Below, piece by piece: positions 19,233 through 28,204 of a DNA stretch of 64,000 nucleotides; position 1 is the first letter of the stretch; every line of letters begins with the position of its first letter. The stretch is from Prolixibacteraceae bacterium (GTDB taxonomy: Bacteria; Bacteroidota; Bacteroidia; Bacteroidales; Prolixibacteraceae). Below the pieces are notes generated by a model. That model ran no database searches, was not told where the DNA came from, and saw only the letters and a program-made list of their open reading frames with translations. Made by a program: the position numbers and the translations under genes. The stretch lies in assembly GCA_028377305.1 (NCBI GenBank), contig JAONJW010000004.1:1-64000 (forward strand), read 5' to 3'.

Positions 19233-20186
19233 ATGAATACAATATGTAAACTATTCAATATACAATTCCCCATCATACAAGGAGGAATGGTTTGGTGTTC
19301 CGGATGGAAACTAGCATCTGCAGTTTCAAATGCTGGAGGTCTGGGACTGCTTGGTGCTGGATCTATGCATCCAGAGATACTTCAAGAACACATTCATAAA
19401 ATGAAAATAGCAACCAACAAACCATGGGGAGTTAATCTTCCACTACTTTATCCTGAATTAGATCGAATTATTGATATTATTATACATGAAAAGGTAAAAG
19501 TCGTGTTTACCTCAGCTGGTAGCCCCAGAAAATGGACGGCGAAACTAAAATCTCATGGGATTACAGTAGTACATGTAGTTTCTAGCTCTCTTTTTGCCCA
19601 AAAGTGCGAAGAGGCAGGGGTCGATGCAATAGTAGCGGAAGGATTTGAAGCAGGCGGACATAATGGACGAGAAGAGACAACCACACTCTCTCTGATTCCT
19701 CAAGTCAGACAAGCAACCACCCTTCCTCTTATTGCTGCTGGTGGCATAGGATCTGGACAAGCATGGATGGCAGCACAGAACTTGGGAGCAGATGGAGTAC
19801 AAATAGGATCTCTATTTGCTGTATCCAAAGAGTCGTCTGCACACACGGCTTTTAAAAAATCCGTATATGATGCCAAAGAGGGAGACACTAAGTTATCATT
19901 GAAGAAACTTGCTCCAGTACGTTTATTAAACAATGAGTTCTATCAAATCATATCGAAGATGGAACAAGATGGAGACTCTTCTGATAAACTTCGAGAAGCA
20001 CTTGGTAAAGGACGGGCTAAAAAGGGAATGTTCCTTGGTGAACTTGAGGAAGGAGAGCTGGAAATTGGACAAGTATCGGCAATGATCAAAGAGGAAAAAA
20101 CTGTACCACAGATATTTACAACACTTCTCAATGAGTATCAAACGGTAAAAAATGAGATCGAAAACAGCTCAAAATACCAATTTTAG
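19233..20186 (+). CDS. Nitronate monooxygenase / enoyl-ACP reductase II (FabK)-like FMN enzyme
   Basis: FPIIQGGMVWCSGWKLASAVSNAGGLGLLGAGSM, VAEGFEAGGHNGREE, IAAGGIGSGQAWMAAQNLGADGVQIGSLF. Confidence 0.92.
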   Translation: MNTICKLFNIQFPIIQGGMVWCSGWKLASAVSNAGGLGLLGAGSMHPEILQEHIHKMKIATNKPWGVNLPLLYPELDRIIDIIIHEKVKVVFTSAGSPRKWTAKLKSHGITVVHVVSSSLFAQKCEEAGVDAIVAEGFEAGGHNGREETTTLSLIPQVRQATTLPLIAAGGIGSGQAWMAAQNLGADGVQIGSLFAVSKESSAHTAFKKSVYDAKEGDTKLSLKKLAPVRLLNNEFYQIISKMEQDGDSSDKLREALGKGRAKKGMFLGELEEGELEIGQVSAMIKEEKTVPQIFTTLLNEYQTVKNEIENSSKYQF

Positions 20187-20304
20187 CTTCTTAATTTATT
20201 ATCATTACATTTGTCCTATAGAGAGAAATATCACAACCTCTATGGGACTCCGTAATTGCAAGCCCTAGTAGGTCGTAACTCTCCAACTTCATTAATAAAT
20301 AAAT

Positions 20305-21555
20305 ATGATCAAATATAAGAAACATACTCTAGACAATGGGCTTAGAGTTATTGTACACCAGGACAAGTCAACACCTTTTGCTGCATTGAATGTTCTGTAT
20401 CGTGTCGGGGCAAAAGATGAGTCTTCGGACAAAACTGGCTTTGCTCACTTTTTTGAGCACCTGATGTTTGGAGGTTCTATTAATATTTCAGACTACGATC
20501 AAGAGCTACAGAATGTTGGAGGAAACAATAATGCATTTACCTCAAACGATATTACCAATTACTATCTAACCGTACCAGCTGAAAACATCGAAACCGGCTT
20601 CTGGTTAGAATCTGATAGAATGCTATCGTTAGCATTCTCTAAAAAGAGTTTTGACACACAACAACAGGTTGTAATAGAAGAGTTCCGTCAAAACTACATC
20701 AATCAGCCATTTGGGGATATATGGCACCTAATTCGCCAACAAGCCTATAAAGAACACCCTTATCAATGGCCAACCATAGGAAAAGAGATCAAACACATAG
20801 AAGAGGCTACCCTTGAAGATGTCAAAGAGTTCTTCTTTCAACACTATGCTCCAAACAATGCCGTATTGGTTGCATCTGGAAATGTTGACTTCGACAATAT
20901 TCTTGCTCTAGCGGAAAAATGGTTCGGCCCCATCCCTCGTCGTGAGGTCAAACAACGCAACTATCCTACTGAATCGGCTCAAAAAGAGTTCAGAACACAG
21001 ACGGTCCATCGTGATGTGCCAAACGATATGTTGATGTGGAGTTGGCATATGGAAGCAAAAAACACAGATAACTATCGCTGTGGTGATTTCACTTCCGACG
21101 TACTAGCATCTGGTAACTCTTCTCGATTCTATCAAAAATTGGTCATCGAAAAACAGCTATTTATTGATATCGATGCTTTTATCTCTGGTGAAGAAGATCC
21201 AGGACTATTCCTTATCATCGGAAAACCTGCGGATAATGTAGATCTTCAAGAAGCGAAGAAGGCGGTCTTCGAAGAGTTAGAACATCTTAAAAACGAAATG
21301 ATCGACACCAAAGAGTTAGAAAAAATAAAAAATAAATTTGAAGCCAACTTACTATACTCTGAAAGCAGCTATCTAGATAAAGCAATGCAACTGGCTGCTT
21401 ATGAGCTCGCAGGAGATGTCGATTTGATAAATACCCAAGTAGACAAATACAGAGCCATTACCACGAAGCAATTACAAGAGTTTGCACAAAAAACATTTGT
21501 CGACACCAATTGCAATGAAATATTCTATTTAAGTAACGCAAAAAAAGAGTCGTAA
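20305..21555 (+). CDS. M16 family zinc metallopeptidase, catalytic subunit
   Basis: HxxEH motif in TGFAHFFEHLMFGGS; 416 aa. Confidence 0.95.
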   Translation: MIKYKKHTLDNGLRVIVHQDKSTPFAALNVLYRVGAKDESSDKTGFAHFFEHLMFGGSINISDYDQELQNVGGNNNAFTSNDITNYYLTVPAENIETGFWLESDRMLSLAFSKKSFDTQQQVVIEEFRQNYINQPFGDIWHLIRQQAYKEHPYQWPTIGKEIKHIEEATLEDVKEFFFQHYAPNNAVLVASGNVDFDNILALAEKWFGPIPRREVKQRNYPTESAQKEFRTQTVHRDVPNDMLMWSWHMEAKNTDNYRCGDFTSDVLASGNSSRFYQKLVIEKQLFIDIDAFISGEEDPGLFLIIGKPADNVDLQEAKKAVFEELEHLKNEMIDTKELEKIKNKFEANLLYSESSYLDKAMQLAAYELAGDVDLINTQVDKYRAITTKQLQEFAQKTFVDTNCNEIFYLSNAKKES

Positions 21556-21558
21556 TAT

Positions 21559-22848
21559 ATGTCTGATTTTAGAACAAAAGCACCGATACATCATCCTGTA
21601 ACACATATCGATCTACCGAAAGTCGATACTCTTAAATTGGATAACGGCTCCATTAGACACAACCTAAGGGCTGGCGAGCAAGACTTGGTAAAATTAGATA
21701 TCATGTTTCATGCTGGGCTAAAAGCCGCGTCCAAACCGTTGCAATCTTCGATGACGGCAAAGATGTTGACCGAAGGGACCCAACAATTCACAGCCCAAAA
21801 TCTAGCAGAACAGCTTGACTACTATGGAGCATATCTTCATATTACTCCTGGCTACGACTATAGTGTCATGTCTTTTCTGACACTATCGAAACACCTAGAT
21901 TCAATGCTACCCTACCTTAAGTCGGTAATACATGAGCCGGTGTTTCCAGAGAAGGAATTTGAAATACTAAAGACAAAACGTCAACACAAATTCCTTGAAG
22001 ACAGTGAGAAAGTCAGTGTTATGGCACAACGACGCTTCTTCAGAAACCTAATGGGGCCTGACCACCCATATGCCCCTTTCGAAGACATCAAAGTCTACCA
22101 AAACATTCAAAGAGACGATCTAATTGACTTCCATCAAACAAACTATCGTCCCAATGATCTAAACCTAATTGTTTGTGGACAAGCATCCGACAAGGCGCTT
22201 TATCAAATTGACAGCCTAATTGGAGACTCCACATGGAAAACAAGTGATACTGCTCAAAACAAGAGTCAAGCATTCGAACCGGTCTATGGTACAGAATGGA
22301 TCGAAAAGAAAGGCGCAACCCAAAATGCCATTGCATTAGGTATACCGCTTCCAAACAAGATCAACGAAGACTACTTCAAACTAAGGGTAGTGATTACGGC
22401 GCTCGGAGGCTACTTTGGCTCCCGACTAAATATGAATATTAGAGAAGACAAAGGATACACCTATGGTATACGTGCATCCTACCTTTCTTTCCAAGCTGGA
22501 GGGGCAATGTTCATCTTCTCTGAAGTAGGATCACACGTATGTCAACCAGCCTATGAAGAGATCCAAAAAGAGATTACAAAGCTCAAAGAAGAGAAGATGT
22601 CTGAGAGCGAACTACATATGGTACGCTCCTATATGATGAGCAAAATCATGAGTGAAGTAGATGGTCCTTTTGCTAGAGCCAATACACTAGAATCACTAAT
22701 TGGTTTTGACCTAGACTGGGATCACTACAAGAAACTGATCCACACCGTTCAAACCATAACCCCAGAAGAGATTCAAGAAACAGCACAACGCTATTTTGAT
22801 CAAAACAAACAGATCACTATTATCGCAGGACAAGTTCCCAACATATAA
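21559..22848 (+). CDS. M16 family peptidase-like protein lacking HxxEH (regulatory/partner subunit)
   Basis: LGGYFGSRLNMNIREDKGYTYGIRASY is typical of the M16 second domain; no HxxEH at the N-terminus; 3 bp downstream of the catalytic M16 gene. Confidence 0.9.
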   Translation: MSDFRTKAPIHHPVTHIDLPKVDTLKLDNGSIRHNLRAGEQDLVKLDIMFHAGLKAASKPLQSSMTAKMLTEGTQQFTAQNLAEQLDYYGAYLHITPGYDYSVMSFLTLSKHLDSMLPYLKSVIHEPVFPEKEFEILKTKRQHKFLEDSEKVSVMAQRRFFRNLMGPDHPYAPFEDIKVYQNIQRDDLIDFHQTNYRPNDLNLIVCGQASDKALYQIDSLIGDSTWKTSDTAQNKSQAFEPVYGTEWIEKKGATQNAIALGIPLPNKINEDYFKLRVVITALGGYFGSRLNMNIREDKGYTYGIRASYLSFQAGGAMFIFSEVGSHVCQPAYEEIQKEITKLKEEKMSESELHMVRSYMMSKIMSEVDGPFARANTLESLIGFDLDWDHYKKLIHTVQTITPEEIQETAQRYFDQNKQITIIAGQVPNI

Positions 22849-22863
22849 GTAAAATAACCCAAA

Positions 22864-22912
22864 CTCCCACCGAGAAACAACCATAAATAGTTATATCACG
22901 GTGGGAGTTCTC
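22864..22912 (+). terminator. Possible hairpin/terminator downstream of the M16 pair
   Basis: ACTCCCACCG...CGGTGGGAGT inverted repeat, weak T-run. Confidence 0.45.
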
Positions 22913-23495
22913 CACAACCTGTTAATAACCTAGAATTAGGTCTTCACTCTACCACATATAATAAGACTATTATAGAGCTCCGATATTGAAAAAATAAAAT
23001 AAAACACTATTGATCTAACAACAATAACGCCTATTACTTACACTGAAGATTAGCCAACGAAATAATTTATCCCTCCCTTGTAGCTAGCATTTATCCTCAA
23101 AGATTAATTCTAAAAAAACTAGATCACCATAAAACATCCCATAATTGCACAAATTAAACAATAACCACCTTATAAGGCAGAGGACATAAAATACAAAAAA
23201 ACAGACCAACCAATCGATATAACTCTCACTAGATCATCACTCCATTAGTCCCGATAATCTTCGTAACAAAACATCCTAACACCTTTGATTTTAGGCTCAG
23301 AATAAGTACCTTAGAAACAAGGTAATCAACACCATATAATATCGGGGGGCAGACAAAACTAATTTCGTACTCAAAGATCTCTCACAGAAAGAATAAACTG
23401 TCTTTCCTCGCAAGAGACAACCCCTTCATAAGGGATTCATCACACTCAAGTAAGTACTTAACCCGTCTTTTAAGCATGGGATAGCCGTGGATTAT

Positions 23496-23567
23496 CCATG
23501 GTTCATCCATCGATTTTAGATTATCGATGGACAAACCATGGATGAACCATGCACATACCATGGACAA
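23496..23567. repeat. CCATGG-rich interrupted inverted/tandem repeat
   Basis: TCCATGGTTCATCCATCGAT...ATCGATGGACAAACCATGGATGAACCATGCACATACCATGGAC; three CCATGG sites in about 70 bp. Confidence 0.6.
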
Positions 23568-23645
23568 AGTACGAACCAAACACCTATCAACCCCTTATCA
23601 GCTCCTCTCTAAACACTTACCGCTCGCCCATAAAGGTCCATTCAC

Positions 23646-23888
23646 GACGGTGTAAGAGGTAGTGTAAATTAAACTCTGTCTGTGTTATTTTTATGTAGTG
23701 TTCTAAATATACTGTTTTTAATTCCCTGTAAGTTCATTTTTGAAAGTTTTCTTCAGACGGTGTAAAATTAACTCTGTCTAGATTTTATTAAATTTAGAAG
23801 ATATGAAAAGAGTTGATTTAGAAGAAGTAAGAGCTAGTGTAAATTAAACTCTCTCTGGTTTATTTTTAGTCACCATTTTAAATATACT
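23646..23888. mobile_element. Remnant of insertion-sequence ends (IS256-like style, uncertain)
   Basis: Direct copies GTAAGAG(G/C)TAGTGTAAATTAAACTCT(G/C)TCTG..TTATTTTTA...TAAATATACT at 23652-23713 and 23827-23888, and GACGGTGTAA at 23646 and 23755. A 14-codon ORF, MKRVDLEEVRASVN*, at 23802 runs directly into the second copy. Confidence 0.4.
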
Positions 23889-24146
23889 AAAAGTGGATAT
23901 GCCATACCTCAAACGACTTAATTCGTGTAAGTAAATTATGAAGAACAAACCCCAACTATCATATTCAGGAAAACAAGATCTAAGGTGCCGGGTCTATTGT
24001 TCTTATATAAAAGAACATATCATACTTCTAACAGATACTACATAAAACCACATATTAAACATTCTATTTATTTATAAACCTGCCACGATAACCAAACATA
24101 ACATTCTAATAACAAGCAGGTTATTATATTGTATATATGAATTTAA

Positions 24147-24187
24147 ATTACTAATATTACTATAACTTAAAATTTAATATTAGTAAT
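24147..24187 (+). promoter_or_regulatory. Perfect AT inverted repeat immediately before a start codon
   Basis: ATTACTAATATTA (24147-24159) and TAATATTAGTAAT (24175-24187), ending one base before ATG at 24189. Confidence 0.5.
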
Positions 24188-24188
24188 A

Positions 24189-26087
24189 ATGAAAAAACTA
24201 ATCTTTTCACTTATTGTATTAGGGAGGGGGTATAATGTCTTGCCAACAAGAAGCAATAGAACCAATGAATCAATCAGTAAATGCAAGTGCTTTTGAGATC
24301 TTGCCTACTATTTCACAGAGCGAAGCACAAACAAAATTCGCTAAGATTCTTTCGAAAGCGGTGTACAATGATGAGACTGTAAGAAGCTTTATTCAAAAAG
24401 AAGCACTGAAACAGTTCGATTGTGACTATGATATCCTTTATGGTAAAGTAAAGAATCAAGAAGTAAAAGAAGGACTTACTTTTAAACAAGCTCTAGATGT
24501 ATATGCTGAAGATGTAAACACATTGGATCAAATCGAAAAAAGTGCTCCACTTATCAATATTCTTCTACCAAACCTAGAATTTGTAGGTGGAATGAGTGCA
24601 GAGAAGTGGGATATATTAGACAATAATATTGGAGTGATTCCAGATATAGGAAATCTAAGTAACTCTGTTTTCAGCAATGGAGATTCGGTTAGTTATATTC
24701 CTCATAAAAGATCCCTATTTTTCCTGTGCTTATTGTAAAAAACAGCGATCGAGTTATTTTAAAATCTCCAGCCACAAAATCCTCAGAAGCCAAATATGAT
24801 TTTAAATATGAACAATTTAACCCAACACTTAATACCTCAACAAAATCTAGAGTATGGATAGAACCAACTTACAAAGATAATAAACATTGGACTGTGTATG
24901 ATCCTTATTTCTATCTAGAGGAAAGTGATATTGACCCTAGACTTATCAAAGCATACAATGAAAATGTAGATGGTCTAAGCCATCGAGAGTATATGTACTA
25001 CAATCTAGATAAGAACCATCGTCTTTTTGAGCATAAAGATTTAAATACTAAAATTCGAGAACGTATTTATGCAATACAAATCACAAAAGCTGGATTAAAA
25101 GCCTTTTCAAATCATACAAAAGAAAATAATGATCCATCTATAAATGGAATGATTGGAACAGGTGTAGGCACAAATGACAGGATCGTTGTAAGAAAAGAGA
25201 AGTTTAGAGGACAAGATCTTTATGACCGTTTATGGAAAGGTGGCGTGTATGAATTTCGATTTGAGATAGGAAAGCTTAAAGGAGGAAAAGTAAATACAGT
25301 AGCGAGTGAAATTTACGCTATAGATATAAGAGATGCATTCGACATTTCACATGTTCATATTGACAGATTAACACCAAATTTTGGCCGAAGAAGTAGGGAA
25401 TATTACACTGTAAAGATGAAATACATTAAACCTAAATGGGTCAAAATGGAATTAGCAAACAGGTTAGACTATTGGGACCCATTTACTGAGTCTAAGAACA
25501 TTAATATTAATATCTTTGAAGAAGATAGTGGTGATAGAATTGAAAGAGAAATAAAATCAACTTACACAACGACTAACAAATTTTCTGTAACTGCTGCGGG
25601 TAGTGCAGGGCCTGTAAACCTAAGTGGAGCATATTCTAATGAAAATACAAGACAAACTTCAACTACCACAAAGATATATTCAACAGATAAAACTGACCAT
25701 GTAGGATATAAGGATCTATACTTTCATGATGAAGTAATATTAATGAATCCCAAAGAGGCACCAATAAGAACAACAGACGGGGAAAAATATTACCCTATTA
25801 AACATCTTGCGATTGGAACCGAATTAAAAGTTGCAATTGCACCAATGGCAACAAATCAGAAACCAAAAACTAAATCCTCAACCAGCAACAATAATCGCAA
25901 AAGCTCGACAACAACCACTAATAATAAACCTAAAATTATTCTACCTCCAGGGTTCACAAATCCAGGATCTCCTTTTGCTAATCCAAACAAAGGGATGTGC
26001 TCTCCTAGTGGTAGACCAAAGAGACATGTAGCACCAGGAGAAGAACCTCCTATCTGCATGAAAGATCCTTCTATGTATGAAGACTAA
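24189..26087 (+). pseudogene. Frameshifted uncharacterised lipoprotein gene (ORFs 24235-24738 and 24726-26087 are pieces of one gene)
   Basis: MKKLIFSLIVLGRG in frame 24189 joins ...IMSCQQEA (lipobox-like) in frame 24235 at a GGGGG run. ...VSYIPHK joins KIPIFPVLIVKNSDRVI at an AAAA run near 24706-24709. The second ORF starts only at an internal GTG. Confidence 0.7.
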
Positions 26088-26104
26088 ATTTTAAATTTAA
26101 GATA

Positions 26105-26140
26105 GTCCGATTGGTGTTAAACCTCAATCGGACGTTATAA
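26105..26140 (+). terminator. Possible hairpin terminator
   Basis: GTCCGATTG-gtgttaaacct-CAATCGGAC downstream of the lipoprotein gene. Confidence 0.5.
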
Positions 26141-26151
26141 AAACTTTCACT

Positions 26152-26706
26152 ATGAAGAAACTAATTGTTATTTTATTTACACTAATTTTCATTTCATCTT
26201 GTTCAAATGATGAGAATCAAAATAATATACCAAGCCATATTCTTGGGGACTACAAGATGGTAGCATGGGAATCTTCAGAAAAAATTGATATTAATAAGAA
26301 TGGAAAATTTGAAGATCTTCTTACGGAATTTAAATCTTCAGGATTAGGATTCGATCCAAGTTCACATCAATTTAAACTTTCTATTTACAATAGTATTGGT
26401 CGTACATATTTCTCTTATGAAATACCTAAAGCTGTTGTCGACCATATCGAATATCCAAATAATGTTACTCCAAATTATGAATATTGGAATATAGATAGTA
26501 AAGAATGTAATCGATCTAAAGATCAAAGTCTTCTTTTTAAGACAAACATTACAACAAAGGGAAATAAGAATGACACCTTTAATTCAATACAATTCAAGAA
26601 TGACACAATTATAATAGACATGACAGCCGAACTTACGAATCTAGAAGATCCTAGGGCTGTTTACATAACTGATATGAAATTATATTATAAGAAGAACAAA
26701 CAATAA
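26152..26706 (+). CDS. Small lipoprotein, uncharacterised
   Basis: MKKLIVILFTLIFISSCSNDENQNN lipobox; 184 aa. Confidence 0.75.
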   Translation: MKKLIVILFTLIFISSCSNDENQNNIPSHILGDYKMVAWESSEKIDINKNGKFEDLLTEFKSSGLGFDPSSHQFKLSIYNSIGRTYFSYEIPKAVVDHIEYPNNVTPNYEYWNIDSKECNRSKDQSLLFKTNITTKGNKNDTFNSIQFKNDTIIIDMTAELTNLEDPRAVYITDMKLYYKKNKQ

Positions 26707-26801
26707 ACTGTACTATGCACGCAAAAAGTACTAGCAAATAAATACATCATTACCATTTTGAGACATATGTACTTCTTAAAACAGAATTAATTAAAACAAA
26801 G

Positions 26802-27662
26802 ATGAAACACCTCCTGTGTATCCTTATCGCCATAGCATGCATCAGCTGCAACCAAACAGAAAGCCCTAAACCACAAGCCAACGAGACGTTAGTCATCTAT
26901 ATGGCAGCAGATAATGACCTCAAAGGCAATGCCCTGTTAAATGTATATGATATGGTTGAAGGAATAAAGAAGGACCAAAAGGTGATCGTTTTTATGGATA
27001 AGGGGGATAAAAACTCCTACCTAATGGAGTTAAATAAAGAAAATGGTACGGCCATCCACCGACAGGTGATCAAACAATATCCTGATCAAAATTCGGCAGA
27101 TAGCCATACCCTCCTTCAGGTACTTAAAGAGGTAATGGAGAGATACCCATCCCAAAAGTATGGATTGATCTTATGGTCACATGGCACCTCTTGGTTTCCT
27201 GCCCCAAAACCCAAAACCAAATCATTTGGTGTGGACAAGCAATCTACTATGGAGATCCATGATCTGGCAACAGCATTGCCAACCAAATTTAAATATATTC
27301 TTTTCGATGCCTGTTTGATGGGAAGTGTAGAAGTGGCTTCAGAACTACAAAACACCACCGATTATCTCATTGCATCTCCAACAGATATATTAACCACAGG
27401 AATGCCCTACCAGAAGATTTTACCGATTCTTCTCAACACACACCCAACGGTGGAAGAACGACTAAAAGAGATATGTAAAACATATATCGACCATTACAAA
27501 CAAAAAGAAGGGAGGATGCAATCAGCGAGCATTGCACTATATAATCTTAATAACAGCAATATGGTTCAAGCCGCCATGCAAAAGATCGTTGTCCATCACC
27601 CTAACACGAAAGTCAAAGCAGCAAATGTGCAGAAATTTCATAAAGAAGCAGACTGCATTTAA
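26802..27662 (+). CDS. Clostripain-like (C11 family) cysteine peptidase lipoprotein, probably C-terminally truncated
   Basis: LVIYMAADNDLKGNALLNV, ILWSHGTSW (His), FDACLMGSVEVASEL (Cys); ends abruptly at 286 aa. Confidence 0.85.
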   Translation: MKHLLCILIAIACISCNQTESPKPQANETLVIYMAADNDLKGNALLNVYDMVEGIKKDQKVIVFMDKGDKNSYLMELNKENGTAIHRQVIKQYPDQNSADSHTLLQVLKEVMERYPSQKYGLILWSHGTSWFPAPKPKTKSFGVDKQSTMEIHDLATALPTKFKYILFDACLMGSVEVASELQNTTDYLIASPTDILTTGMPYQKILPILLNTHPTVEERLKEICKTYIDHYKQKEGRMQSASIALYNLNNSNMVQAAMQKIVVHHPNTKVKAANVQKFHKEADCI

Positions 27663-28204
27663 TTTTCACACCTACATTTACCACTTTCTGCGACATTATA
27701 CCACAAGATGTTAGTATTTAACTCTGCATAACCCCTTTGATTTAAATATGTTTTGAGTTCATCTTCATCGATCACAATCCATATACATTCCCCATTTCAA
27801 CTCTAAGTTTAACAAAGGTTTGGTCAGTGTTTATATATGACCATTAACTGTATTATGACTCGATCTCTGAGACGGCACAGAAAGGTGTATAGTTGAAATT
27901 ATCCTTGATCCCTCTAGGCTGTTATTTTCTTTGTCTATTTAAGAGAGTGTGAAGGTGTTCTGTCCATATCAAAAGGCAGAAGCATAAAATTGGATGCAAT
28001 TTAAACTTTGCGATCGATGAATTGTATTATTAGAGGTAAGGCTTTAGGGACTACTGATTGGTTAATAGTATAATGAGGTTTGTTTCTTTGATGCTTTTTG
28101 GGAAAAGAGTGTGCAATGATTGGTATCATTCTCAATCTAAGGTTTTCGTCATTTTCCAAAGGCTAGTCATAACTTAAGCCCCAAGTGACTGCTCTTTCTG
28201 GGCT

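Noticed and set aside
23382-23579. 65-aa minus-strand ORF (MVRTLSMVCAWFIHGLSID...)
   Set aside because: Encoded by the CCATGG repeat block; the repeating peptide pattern is a by-product of the DNA repeat.
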